A stretch of DNA of 64,000 nucleotides, taken from positions 1,940,501-2,004,500 of the forward strand of contig BRXU01000016.1 of the NCBI GenBank assembly GCA_030267565.1, read 5' to 3'. Source of the stretch: Pleodorina starrii. Taxonomy: Eukaryota; Chlorophyta; Chlorophyceae; Chlamydomonadales; Volvocaceae. Shown here piece by piece: positions 49,241 to 61,193 of the stretch (its first letter is position 1; each line of letters begins with the position of its first letter). A model generated the notes under the pieces. That model had not been told where the DNA came from. It did not search any database and was given only the letters and a program-made list of their open reading frames with translations. The position numbers were made by a program, and so were the translations under genes.

Positions 49241-49894
49241 GTCCGCGGCCAACAGCCTCCCAACGATCCGACACCCGCCTCCCAACGAATCCCATTTCAA
49301 GAGGCACACTCTCAGCCGCCGGTCGTGGACTCCCGCTGCCCCTGCCAGAGCGTACTCCACCAGGGCCTCGGTAAGACGAAGGGAGGCGCGCGCGAGGTCC
49401 CGCGTACGTGGTGCGCTGCCTCACTCGCTGCGCATGACTCCGCGCCGCCTGGGAGCTGGGAACCTCAGGCTGCCTGCACCTGCGCGCACGCCTCTCACAT
49501 CCCAACCACCAAAACCCTAACGCGCCCCAACCAACAAGCCCCACCGGCTGCGCCGCGCGACTGAGCCAGAGGCCCAGCCCAGCCCAGCTCGCCCAGCACC
49601 CGCCGCCGATCCGCCCGCCCAGCCAACAACATCACCGACCCATGGGTCAGGGCAACCCAATGCAATTCAAAGCAACGCTCACACGAACACGACACAGCAT
49701 ACAAATACAAGTTATACAACGTAGAGCCGCTTTCGCTTTCCTTTCCCGACCTGAAAAAACAACAATACAGCGCACTGCTGTACTACCGGTAGCAGCAGCA
49801 GCAGCGGGAGCGGCAGCGGCAGCCCCAGATAGCCAGCCCTGCAGCCCCAGCTAGCCCTACAGCCCTGCAGCCCCAGCTAGCCAGCCCTACAGCC

Positions 49895-52815
49895 CTACAG
49901 CGCCGCCCCATCCTCATCCGCCTCCTCCCGCACATGTCGCTTCAGGTCCGCAACGAAGCGCCGAATGTTGGCCATGCCGGGATGGATCGCCAGGGCCGAC
50001 TCAAAGGCCGCAAGCGCCTCCGGGAAGCGGGACAGCTGCAGCAGGCACAGGCCCATGCCGGACGCAGCGCCAAAGTGGTACGGCTGTACGACGGAGTCCA
50101 GGATCCGTACATGGGCCGTGCGTCGCGAGAAGGAGAGGGTAGACGATGGGGGATAGAGGCGCGGGGGAGGGAGGCATGGGGGGGTCGAGGAGGGGCGGGG
50201 GAGACGGGCCGAACGACGGGATGGGCGCGTGCGTGCCGGCGTCGGCACTTCAGCGGTGGGAGTGGGAGTGGGAGTGGGAATGGCGGGGAGGGGAGCGGAC
50301 GTCCGCGCAACCGCGGCTGCATATCTTCACGCCCCACGCCGCCGCACAAACTGATGCGACGCCCGCACCGCACCGCAAGAGTTGCTTGCCAGCGCCACAG
50401 CTGCTTTCCCCACTGCCTCCCCCGTGCAGCTTTCCGCAACAGCCCTACCCTGGCCCCCTCCCCCGAGCGCCTCCCCTCGCCTCCCCTCCCCTCCCCGCCT
50501 CCCCTCCCCTCCCAGCCTCCACCACCCCTCCACGCACGGAGACGCACCCACCTGCATCTGCAGCACCAGTCGGCAATCCTGAATGGACTGCTCGTAACGG
50601 CCCATCAGGTAGTGCACAGTGGCCCGCTTGTTGTAACCCTGCGGGCGGATGGCCCCACCAGGCGCAGCGGCGGGAGCAGGCGCAGAGGCAGCGGCAGGGG
50701 CAAGGTGTGACGCGGAACTGGCCGCCTGCTTGCGCCCTTCCTTTCTCCCCCCCCCCTCCCCACCCAGCCCAGCCCTCACCTCCACGAAGGAGGGCTGCAG
50801 CTGTATGATTTGGTCGAATACCTCCAGTGCCCTGTCGTACGTCCCCGGGGAGCGCATGTACGAGCAGCCCTCCGTCATCAGCTCGTTGATGCGCGGGTCC
50901 CTTCAGCCCCGGGGGGAGGGGGAGGGGGAGTCCAGGGGGGGAGGGGGAGTCCAGGGGGGGGGGGGGAAACGGGTTTGTCCCGACGGTGGGTACGGACCGC
51001 GGGGGATTGTGTGGGGGTTGCTGTGGGGGTGGCAGTAAAGAGGATACCGGTACTGCAGCGATGGAAGGGAGGCGACGTTGGCGAAGCCGAACCCGGCCAC
51101 AGCGGCTGCTCGGGTCTGGGGCCTGAGGTCCGCCGCCGGCTACACTCGACTCGACAATGCGGAGGTGTGTTCGGTTCCCGCAGGTGTGGAAAGATGGGAG
51201 GTTGTTGCCCTCACCTCACCTCCCCTCACCTGGCCCTCATGAATATGGCCCACATGGCCTTCTCCGCCGCGTCCTGCAGCTCCGGAACCGCCAGGCAGCC
51301 GGCCAGGTCGGGAATGACGGCCGGCTCCCCCGCCTCAGCTGTCCGGAGGAGGGAGGGAGGGAGGGAGGGGTTTGGGTACCCAGCGCCGGAGGGTTTGACA
51401 GGCGGGCGGGCTGGTGGGCAGAGAGGGATGGTGGGCTGGCGGGCTGGTGGGGAGGGATGGCGCAAGCCAACCCCAGGACCCTTCCCCGCCCTGGTGGCGG
51501 GCGAGTGATCCCACCACCACCACCCCCCCGGCGATCGAGCTCTGAAACAGCCCCTCTCTCAAGCTGCAGTAGCGATGGGTGGGCCCGAGGGAGGGGGAGG
51601 GGGGACTGCGACGGGGTTCGATGCTTCTCCTGGGTCCTTCGCTTCCTTCGCCAACCAGCCTTCACTCCGCCAACCACCCACCCATACGTCCACCCACCCA
51701 CCCACCCAGGTTGGCGAGTGTCTGCAGCTGCTCCGCCGCACTGCCAACCCGCAGTTTGGCGACCTGACCCAGCGCGTACTGCTGAACCGGGGGGAGGCTC
51801 TCCAACAGCACCTGGGGAAGGGGCCGGGAGGGAGGGAGGGAGGGTGGACGCGGGGGTCCGGTCCGGTCCGGTTCGGTCCGGTCCCGCATGGGCCCTGGAG
51901 CAGCGAAGGGCGGAAGCCAAGGTCCTTGGCGCCTTGCGTCAAGCCGACGTGCCCTACAGCTTTGAATCCTTCGTTCCTGGAATCTACCGTCTCGGAACGA
52001 AATCAGGACCTTTCTCGGTCCAACTCGAATAGCGCCCTAAGAACGTTCTCATCCGGAAACCCCGCTTCTGGTGTCGGAGCTGTCCTGACGATCCGCGGCC
52101 GATGTCAGCTGCCACCACCACCACAAAACGGACGTGTTGCGCACCAACACGCAAACCCCGGGCCAACCCCTTGCCCCCACTGTGGCCCCAACCCTCCACC
52201 CAGCCAGCAAAACCTAGGGGGAGGCCTTGCGTGTGCGTTTCGCGAGGGCGCGAATGCATGCGAGGCGGCGCGCCATGGCGCTTGCTTCCGTGTACCTTTT
52301 GCTCGTCCCGCAGCTTCGCGGCCAATGCGTAGTTCTCATCGGCAACCGCCACCTTCAGCTGCCTGTGTGGTGGAGAAGGCAGCCAACGAGCACGTCAGAA
52401 CGCGGGTGCAGTGGTTGTGTGGGGCCAGATTTGATGGAGTTTTCGCCGGGGAGCCTTCGGAGCCGTCGGAGGGCTGAACCCTAGGGGAGGGGAGGGGACA
52501 GGGGAGCTGTCCAGCTCGAAACCCCGAGCGTTGTCGTTATTGCGATTATCGAGTTTGAGCGTAGATATAGAACATGTTACAGCGGTTTTTTTGAATTTTG
52601 TTTTACCTTTGGATGAGGCTTAGTCGCTGCCAGGTCTCCTCCGCGTCAACCTCCACGACTCCGATGCGCCCAGAGCTCGGGGCTTCATCTGACAGCGACG
52701 CTTTCTTCGCGAGATGAGCGCTGTTGTGATGCGCTCGGTGCCGTGTCGAGCACACGCCAGTGGTGGTAGTAGCCGGTTTGTATGCAAGTCGCGAACACGA
52801 CCGAATCGCGCGCAT
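49895..52815 (-). CDS. UVR-motif and tetratricopeptide-repeat protein, putatively chloroplast
   Basis: Exons 5' to 3': 52815-52607, 52362-52296, 51811-51706, 51338-51230, 50900-50780, 50638-50552, 50083-49895; all joins keep frame, giving 295 aa. The N-terminus is rich in Arg, Ser, Thr and Ala with no acidic residue in the first 40, suggesting an organelle transit peptide. Residues about 70-92 form a UVR (UvrB/UvrC) motif, LKVAVADENYALAAKLRDEQK in two parts around an intron edge, a protein-interaction helix hairpin found in several plastid proteins. A helical middle follows (VQQYALGQVAKLRVGSAAEQ). Residues about 155-285 hold TPR units: SPGTYDRALEVFDQIIQLQP, YNKRATVHYLMGRYEQSIQD and YHFGAASGMGLCLLQLSRFP with EALAAFESALAIHPG. 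No enzymatic motif is seen. Probably a plastid adaptor; exact orthologue not recognised. Confidence 0.83.
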
Positions 52816-53204
52816 GCTTTATGGAAATATCTGCTGATTTAAAGTGACAACGTGAAAGAAAAACAAGATTGCAGTATGGGTCTACTGGAGGCTTTCGAAG
52901 AAACCCTATCGTGTGGCTGCAGCAGTTGGCACGATCTACGCTTACGCTTTGGGTAAATACTGATGTCAGCAAATTGCCACTTTACGTGCAGCATCTACCG
53001 GTTCACACGTGCAGCGCTTCCGGTCATTTGGCCAGGGTCGTTGCCGGTTGCCCGTGCAAACTGAAATCGCTCCGAAAGATTATGCACTTACGCTGCTCTG
53101 GCTGCTGACACGCGCTAAAGTGCTAAAGTGCACAAGGACAGAGAACTTCAGTGCTCAATTTTACAAGAACGACTTGCGCGGTACCAGTTTGGTCTGTTCT
53201 TTGT
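52816..53204. other. Intergenic promoter region of the UVR-TPR gene
   Basis: About 390 bp of lowered GC between the UVR-TPR start codon and the likely 3' end of the D-lactate dehydrogenase transcript. No frame or clear TATA box was found; it should carry the UVR-TPR promoter. Confidence 0.45.
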
Positions 53205-53209
53205 TTACA
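53205..53209 (-). terminator. Candidate TGTAA poly(A) signal of D-lactate dehydrogenase gene
   Basis: TTACA on the plus strand about 250 nt beyond the minus-strand stop at 53460; a second copy lies at 53161-53165. Either could serve. Confidence 0.4.
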
Positions 53210-53459
53210 AGGCTGGCGAGGACGCGGCCCTTTGCCGTATGGCTGGAAGCACGCCTCCTCGCACGCAGCCGTGGCTGTCGGTGCAAGACCCTTCCCTTCC
53301 CTTCCCAGGGTCTGGAACCCATCATAACAACAACAGCAACAGAAGCAACATACGCCCGCAACACAGCAACGACACAACACCCCGCTCTACAGGAATGGCT
53401 TTGCGCTGACCTCCTCGGCACCCTTCCTTTCCGTCACAACTTCACGATTGCCGCCGCTG

Positions 53460-56400
53460 CTATCGTACATCGCCGTACATGTCCTCCCGGGCCAACCGCT
53501 CCAGGGCGTCCGGGGGGCTGCCCAGCTTCCCGGGATTCAGGATATCGTACGGATCCAGCGCAGCCTTCACCGCGTGCATCACCTCCAGCGGCGCGCGTCC
53601 GTGCTCGGCCAGCAGGTACGGCAGCTTGCCGTACCCGATGCCGTGCTCGCCGGTGCAGGTGCCCTGTCGGCGGGGGGTGGGGGGGGGGGAAGCCGCGAAG
53701 CAGAAGCGGGCGTCAAGGGTGGCAACGAAGGAGTCGACTTGAGTCGAGCCGAGTCGAGTCGGATGCTTCTCCAGTTGCATGGCGGCCTGAGCACTCCTCC
53801 CCACTGACCACTGACCGTTGGGGGCCCCGGAGCGGGAGCGCTCGGCCAGGGCCCAACGGGATATACCCCCGTACCCCCTCAGTGATCCGTGGCGTCGGGG
53901 GCCGCAACGCCAGGGAGGGGTTGCATCGGTTTCCCTCTGTACTGAGTTACCGTTATATCCCTGCCCCCGTGCCTACACACTGCTCTACATGCTCTACACC
54001 CCCCTGGGCGGTGCGGTGATGAGGGCGAGGGTACGTCCCCCCCCCCACACACACACACCACGGCACTCACCCACCCGCTTGCGTTGCCTCCGCCCACATC
54101 GCTGCGGATTCATCTTCACTACCCACCCACCCACCCAGTCACCCGCCTCATAGCCTTCCTACCCCCCACCCCACCCCCCCACCCACCCCCTCCCCACCTG
54201 CATGTCCAGTGCCCGGTGCACCATGCGGCCCACCACCCCCCGGGCCCTCGCCACCTCCCCACCGTCCCGCGGGTCAATCACCAGCATCAGGTGGAAGTTG
54301 CCGTCGCCCACGTGACCCACCAGGGGGGCGAGCAGGCCTGGGAGGGAGGGAGGGGGGGTGGTGGTGGGCAAGTTCACGGCCCGCATTGGGAAGCTAACAT
54401 GCGGTGAAGGTGAAAGTGAAAGCGACCCAAAAGAAGTACCGGAGTGACCGCAGTGACTAGGCAGGAGAGGGCGAAGATTATCCCGATTAGGGATGGGAAG
54501 GGATGCGGGATGGAACCTCCCCTCCCCTCCCCCGGCATCCTCCCCTCCCCTGCCCTTCCCCACCTGCCCTCCGGGCATCCTCCTGGCTGTCCAGCACACA
54601 GCGGGTCAGCTGAGAGATGGGCACACACACATCCGTGGGGAAACCCTGCACGCGGGGGGGGGGGGCGGGGGAGGGGGAGGAGGAGGGTTGAAGAAGGGGG
54701 TTGAAGAGGGGGAGGAGATGCAATGGCGGGGTGCCCAACGGAGAGTGCAATGTCGTACTCCTGGTGGTGATGCCCTCCCTGGATCATGGAGGGAGGGAGA
54801 AGGACAGGGCGGGGTGTGGGGCTGCGCCGGGGGGCGTTGTGTGGGGCCGTGGGAGGGGTGGGTGGCCTTCAAAGGGCAGCTAAGGGCGGGCGGACTGTGC
54901 AGGCGAAGGCGAGCGAGTGGGGGCCACATACGGCACGGCAGCATGTGACGTTTGCGATGCGGAAGCCCGGGGTCCAGGGAGGGGAGGGGGGTGCGCCCCG
55001 CCCCCCGCCCCGCCCCCCGGCCCCCCGCCCCCCGCCCACCTTGCATCCCGGCCTCATGCTGATTGCTGCCCAGTAGGCGGTGTGGCGGGCCTTCCACAGC
55101 TGCGGGGGAGAAGGGGGGAAAGAGAGGACGGGGAAGGACAAGGGGACGGGGGCGAGGAAGGGAAAGGGGAAGGGTGGGTGATAAAGGGGTTAGATGAGGG
55201 AAGTGCGCGAGCAGGTCGAAACATGGTGGTGGGGAGGGGCACCCCGGGGGTTGGGAGGGGGTGTGGGGGGAAAGGGTCCGGCAGGTGGAGGTGGAGGTGG
55301 AGAGGGCGACGTTCGAGGGCCGCAGCCGCAGCCGCACCAGGCGGGCGGGCGGGCGGGTGGGTGGTCGGCCGGGCGGTCACTCACCCGGGCCCTATCCTCG
55401 GGGGAGGTGGCCCACTCGAATCCGGATCCGCCGTACTCTCGCGCCAGGGAGGCCACCAGCTCCGCCTGCTCCGAAACCGCGGAGGGGGAGCCGTGGAACT
55501 CTGACGGAGGGGCAGGAACAGGGGCGGGGGCAGGGGGAGGAAGGGGCGGGGAATGAGAAAAAAAGGGTGCGGAAGGAAGGGCGCTCAAGTTCTGTGGGGC
55601 CAGACGGTGCCCTGCGCAGTCGCCTGGGTGCGCCACTGCCGCCGCCCCCCCCTGGAGCTTCCTTTCTTTCCCACCGGCAGTACGACGACAGTACCAATCC
55701 CTCCGCTCTCTTGTCGTACTCACCGAAGAACAGCGTGGGCGCGACAGCGAAGGAGGTGCCCGAGTACCTGTTCACGGCCTGAAGGGCGGGGGGGAGGGGT
55801 TGGATGAGCGGGAAAGGCTCGGGGAGGGAAAAGGCCCGGGAAGGGGGCAAGGGGGCTGAGAGTGAATTATGTCATTGGTGCGGCCCCCTGGGGGGAGGGA
55901 GGGAAGGGGGGTTACAACGGGGTTCGGGAGAAGGGCTTGAGGCAGAAGTTGGGACTGCAGGGCTGGTTTCGGAACCTGGCTTTCTATAGCCCCCCCCAGG
56001 AGCTTTCGGATATCCCTCCTGCACTCCCCAACCCCACCTCACCTCACCTCCCTCCTCTCCCTCCCTCACCTCCCTCCTCTCCCTCCCTCACCTCCCTCCC
56101 TCCTCTCCCTCCCTCACCTCCCTCCGGTACCTAATCTTCTTTTTTACCTCACCTCCCTCCCTCCTCTCCCCACCTCCCTCCCCCCCACCTGGATGCTCAG
56201 CTCATCCAGCAGCTCCACTCGGGCCACCGGTACTCCGCAACCCATCACCGACACCACACACTCCACCGCGCCACGAAGACCACCGCCGCCGCCTTCGCCT
56301 TCGCCACCGCCACCGCTGCTGCTCTCCGGGGCCGGGGCGGGGCCGGGGACGGAGGGCGAGGGCGTGGCCGCTGCGGCGGTTGGCGGCGAGGCGGGTGGGA

Positions 56401-59400
56401 AGGTGACGACTGCGGCCGCCACCGCCTCGGGCACCGGGTGCAGCCGCAGGGCCACCTGCGCGGAGGCGGGTCCGGCGAGCGGTGACCCATGGGTCATGGG
56501 GCGTGGGTCATGGGAGATGAGTTCCGTCCGCCGTGCTGTCAAACAGACGGTTTTTCCTTCCTTACCCCGTCTGCGCTCTTCCCTACCCTCCCCCTTCCTT
56601 CCTCCCGCCCCGCCAAGCACCCCGCCCCGCCAAGCAACCCCCCCCGCACCCCCCGCCGGTGTGAACCCTCTCAGCAGCGTCCCCTCACTCCCACCGGTAA
56701 GCTTAACGGTGCAACCCCCCTCCAACTGCGGTAACTTCTTTCCACCCTCCCCCTCCCTCCCTCCCTCCCCTCTCCGTGTCCCGGTCCCCTCTTCCCTTTC
56801 TTATCCACCCTCCACCGCCCCCCCAAGTGCGGGATAACTTCTTCCTTACCCCCCTTCCCCCCCTTATCCTCCCCCCCTTCCCCCCGCCCCTCCCCTCACC
56901 TCCGTAATGACCCCCAGTGTGCCCTCACTGCCCACCAACAGACCCGTCAGGTCGTATCCCGCAGAGGACTTGCGACTACGGCGGCCGGTGCGGACAACCC
57001 GCCTGAGGAGGGGGGAGGGGTGAGGGGGGATTGGAGGGGGGGAGAGGAGGGGGAGGGGTTGCAGGTGCGCCTGGGAGGTAGGGCGGGAGGGAGGGCGGGA
57101 CATGCACGCCGCCTCAGAGCATTGGACGCATAGCCGCTGTGGACCCCCTGCCACCCCCCCCTTCGTGCCCACAGCTCCTGGCTTTGCCCTGGGGCCGCAA
57201 TCCCCCCCTCCCCGAGCCCCCACAGTCCCGAGACGACGACAACGAGTGCCGTCCGCCCGTCAACCCCCTCCCCCTCACCCCATTCCATGTCTTGTGCGCA
57301 ATGTGCGCACCCACCCACCCACCCAGCCAGCCCTCAGATCCCCTCAAGTTATTCGTCCGTCCGTCCGTCTGTCCATCCGTCCGCCCCGACCCGCAGCGCC
57401 GCTCACCCGTCCGCCATGACCGCCGTGAGGCCAATCACCGCGTCCCGCATGGTGCCGTACCGAACCTGCGAGGTACGACACGGCACGCACACGGACGGTA
57501 TGCCACGACGGGGATCGATGTGGCAACGTGGAGGGGGGGGCGGCGCGGGGGGGCGGGTCGGCAAGCAAAGAAAGAGAAAAGTTCACTCCCCAAACCCCAA
57601 AGCAGGTTGCTCTCCATTCAGCCAGGGCCCCTTCCCCAGATGGGAGACCCCCCCCCCCACCTCACCACCACCACCAATCCTCACCCTGCTGGGACCCGGC
57701 CCTCCGCCCCCGCCCGAACACCCGCCCCACTCACCGCGTTCGTGCCGCTGGCCCGTGTGGCCGCCATTCCCCCCAATGTCGCATCCGCCCCCGGGTCCAC
57801 CGGGAAGAATAACCCGCTGTTCCTCAGCTGATCGTTCAGCTGCTGACGACTCACACCGGCCTGAGGGGAGGGGGAGAGGGGGGAGGGGGGGATTTGAAGA
57901 GTGTAATGCAAGAACGAAACCGGGAAGAGGGAGGGAGAGGGGGAGATATTCGTGCGTTTGTGTCTGCATGTGTATGTGTGTGTGGGGGGGGAAGGAGCGG
58001 GGGGAGGTGGCAACTGACGTCAGAGAGGGGTCCAGGGAGGGCTGACATGGGGAGTGAGCTGGTCACCGATGCCTGACAGCAGCAGCAGCAGCAGCAGCAG
58101 TGGGGGGCGGCGCGAGGGCGGAGGGGAGACGATGGGGAGGGCTGGGGGGGAGGGAGGGGGAGAGGGCCGACGCTCCAATCGGCGGGGGGGGGGGCAGCTA
58201 AAGGCGGGACCGGCGGCAGCTCAGGCGCAAGGTGCGAGGTTGGGGAGTTATCCACGTATAGGCGGGGGGGGGGGGACGCGGGCCGGGGGAGTTAGGTGGG
58301 GGCTTAGCTGCACCCCAGCTACTTCACCCTCCCACACACACAGAGGACGCAGCGCGCGGCTCCCTCCCTCCCGCCCGCCCCCCCGCGCCCCGCCCTCCCT
58401 CACCTGCACTCGGCAGTCCATGTCCTCCGCCGCGACGCTCAGGACCCGATTCATACGCCGCAGGTCAAGACACACACCGCCGTACAGCGCGCTCACGTGG
58501 CCCTCGACTGACGTACCCGCGCCGTACGGTACGACGGGGGTGCGCTCCGCAGCGCACGCGGCCACCACCGCCGCCACCTCCTCCGTGCTCTGATGGGTTA
58601 TCCACGTTTAGGCCGGACGGGGGGGTTGGAGGGGGAGGAGGGGGAGGAGGGGTTGAAGGGGTTGGAGGCGCGAGACGGGGTTGGGTGAGGGCGGGGTGAT
58701 AAACTGATGATATGGGTGGGGATCGGTTTGGGCCGCAGGTTTCGGAGCTCCCGAACCGCCAACCAACCCAGCTACTGTACCCCCGGGGCGGAGAGCGCAG
58801 GTGCAAAAGCACACAGACACACACACAAACCAACCTGGCGACAAAAAAAGCAATCTGCTACGCACCCATTCTGATGCCGCCGATGGGGGCAGAAACCCAA
58901 AAGCGTGCAAGGCGCCAAGGCACAACGCCCTATCCGGCTCCATCCAACCCAAACCCCACACGCCCCCGTCCCCCGACCCCACCCCGCACTTCCCCATCGG
59001 AGACCCCACCTCGGGAAACACCACCAGGTCCGGCGGCAGCGGCTCGTGGTACGACTCGTCAGTGCCGTGCTGGACGAGCGTGTCGCGGCCCTCGGAGACG
59101 CGGCCAGGCAGCAGTGCCGCCAGACGCCCCCGGAGCACGGCGCTGGGGGCGCGACGCCGCTGGGCCGGCGGCGGCGACGGGAGCGCCGCCGCCGCCGCCG
59201 CCGCGGTGGGAGCGGGGGCTTCTGCTTCCAGGGTGCCGTACGCGCGCCGTACGAGTGCCGTACTCGAGTGCGCGCCGCCCGCAGGTAGCGGCAGGCGCCG
59301 CCGCGCCGCGGCGCCCGCCAGGAGCGCGACCAGTCCCGTCGGCACCGTCGCCAAGGGTGGGGCGGGGGACAGCGCCGGGCCGCAGCCGCTGAAGCCAAAC

Positions 59401-59726
59401 GACAGTGCTGCTGCTGTTACTGTTGCTGCTGTTGTTGCAGGCGCCTTGGGCAGGGCGCGAAGCTGGGGGTGGCAGCAGCCGGAGGAGGTGTGGGAGAGCA
59501 GCTGGGCGGCTGTGGAATGGGATGGCGGCTGTTGGTGCGGTGCTGGCCGCGGCAGCTGCCGGGGATGATGCTGTTGTTGGGCGCGGTTGGAGCCGCCCGC
59601 AAAGGCACCGCGCAGCGGCAGCTCCTCACGGCCTCGTTGGGGCCCTGACAGGGATGTCCAGCGCGCCCCGAGCCAGCCCCGCGCTGCTCGCCGCAGGGCG
59701 AAGTGAAGCAGGCGCTCCGATGGCAT
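53460..59726 (-). CDS. LDHD: FAD-dependent D-lactate dehydrogenase (cytochrome type), mitochondrial
   Basis: Oxidises D-lactate to pyruvate with FAD, passing electrons to cytochrome c or the quinone pool. Exons 5' to 3': 59726-59010, 58589-58404, 57860-57735, 57465-57407, 57002-56900, 56455-56189, 55778-55724, 55500-55385, 55099-55040, 54645-54564, 54337-54198, 53663-53460; all joins keep frame, about 704 aa. The FAD-binding PP-loop is [12 protein letters not shown], followed by [29 protein letters not shown], and [20 protein letters not shown]. The C-terminal half has [10 protein letters not shown], the metal/active-site histidine motif [10 protein letters not shown], and [11 protein letters not shown] with the catalytic His near the end. 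The first ~200 residues are Ala/Pro/Ser/Gln-rich and far longer than a usual presequence; [17 protein letters not shown] would fit mitochondrial import. An upstream in-frame ATG at 59798 is an alternative start. Confidence 0.93.
58077..58100 (+). repeat. (CAG)8 trinucleotide repeat in a D-LDH intron
   Basis: Eight exact CAG units lie in the intron between the second and third D-LDH exons, so they are not translated in the model given. Confidence 0.85.
58594..58618 (-). repeat. Dispersed repeat family A, copy abutting a D-LDH acceptor
   Basis: Read on the coding strand, ggcctaaacgtggataaccc runs straight into the acceptor ATCAG at 58590-58591 of D-LDH exon 2. Another sense copy lies at about 58247-58265 in the next intron. 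Confidence 0.8.
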
Positions 59727-59798
59727 GGGCGCAAGGGTTAGTTCGCGCAGGACAGGGCTGTGACAACCAGACAACGAGTCCAACCGATGACATGCCAA

Positions 59799-60935
59799 AT
59801 TTTGTTTAGTTGAGCTTTAGCTGCATCAAACCATTAGTTTAGGAATCCGCCGATGGGAGTGGGCGGTCAACGCCAGCAGTTTGCACCGACTTGATGTAGA
59901 TATTGGCTTTGCCTTCAATTATCGACCGTCCAAAGAAACTATGTCTTCTCATAACGTGGGAAAGCGTCGAATTTTGCAACACCTGTCGTGCACGTATACG
60001 GTCTCGTCCACACAGTCTCCGTTCGCTTTCCGTAATCGTCGCGAACAGCCTGGCTTGCCACGTTCCCGCGGCCCTTGGATGCCGGACACATGTTACCAGA
60101 CAGACGACCTTATGAAGTTAAAGTTATGATACAACTCGTGCGCCCGCCACGACAGCCACGCACCGTCGCTGGCGCCGTGATCGAAACAGTTGGATACCGA
60201 ATCCATGCACACACGCATGCACGCATACGTGCACACAAACAAACAAGCACGGGGTGCGGCAATGCATGGTAACGGCCATCAGCGGCTGCCCCCGCAGCCC
60301 CCCACCCCGCAGCGGCGGCGGCGGCGGCGGCGGCGTGCCGCCGCCCGCTCCCGCCCGGGATCCCACGGCGCCGTTGGACGGCCAGCCGCCACCGGCAGCA
60401 CCGCCGTCCCTGCCGCTGCGCCGCTCCGCCGGCAGCGCCGGCATCGGCGTCGCCGCTGCCGCCGCCGCCGGCATCGGAGCCGGCGGCGTGCTTGAGTTGC
60501 TGATGGATCGCGCACCCCCCGGGATCCTCCCGGAACCCGGGCCCCAGCCTGCAACGCACGGTACGCGCCCCCCTGCACAGCCTCCCAGCTCCTGCTGCGG
60601 CTGCCGCTGCGCTCCGTAGGCTCCTTTGGGTGGTCAGCTGGTCACCGCCGCCGCGAGAGTCCAAGTGTCCAACCCACCGTACTTCAAACCCAGGTCGCAC
60701 TTTTCTCACCAGTCAAAACTCGAAAGCCGCCGCGCCATTGGCCCATTGGTCCCCCCGGCCCTCCCGGGGAACCGCTGTGGCCCTTCCTTGCCCCGCACCG
60801 CTGATGCAATCAATTATCCATAATTTGAACTTGGTTGTGGACTTTAGGGTTGTGGTTGTTACAGCGGGCTCCAGACCCTCAGTCAGGAGGGCAGAGCTGT
60901 CGAGTCGCATTGTTTGAGCTGGACGTCCCGACTCG
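59799..60935. other. Intergenic region upstream of D-LDH
   Basis: Lower-GC promoter-like DNA for D-LDH at about 59800-60230, then a GGC-rich block (60300-60620) open in several frames on both strands because of its composition. No convincing gene. TTACA at 60859-60863 is a possible minus-strand poly(A) signal for the right-edge gene. Confidence 0.4.
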
Positions 60936-61100
60936 TTAGCTCAACAATATCGGTACCGCGCAGCCCGTCACCGCATCTGTGCAGTGACCACCCAGCCGAA
61001 ACAGAAGCCGCCCGTCCTTGCCGACGAGTTGGACGCCCGCGTGTGTGTATAAGTATATGGTACACGGCATCCAACGCCCCGTGGTGGCCCCATGGCGCCA
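60936..61100 (-). other. Possible 3'-terminal exon of the right-edge gene
   Basis: One minus-strand frame ending in TAA at 60936-60938 reads ...YLYTHAGVQLVGKDGRLLFR, then LGGHCTDAVTGCAVPILLS. It has balanced, protein-like composition unlike the low-complexity DNA around it. It could be the true last exon of the gene to the right if the frame ending at 61194 is partly intron. The acceptor is not resolved; one candidate AG is near 61170. Confidence 0.3.
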
Positions 61101-61193
61101 GGGTTTGAGGGTTTGAGGGTTTCGGAGTACCTCTGCCCCACCGATCGCGCTTCCGGGTACGGCCCCCTGGTAGAGCCAACAGCTCGTAGGGCC

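Larger units (their letters stand above)
44577..49894. other. 5.3-kb intergenic region between convergent genes
   Basis: The left ~970 bp is the probable 3' UTR of the WD40-channel gene and the right ~650 bp that of the UVR-TPR gene. Between them no domain, splice-linked frame or known gene was recognised. GC is high to about 47400 and lower from about 48100 to 49100. Open frames occur on both strands (for example an ATG-started 171-codon frame at 48118-47603, minus) but have no recognisable content. Short (GGATGC)n-like repeats occur near 45573-45603. Confidence 0.5.

Noticed and set aside
60254..60619. Plus-strand 121-codon frame with Ala/Gly/Pro runs
   Set aside because: GGC-repeat block open in several frames on both strands; no splice partners or domain.
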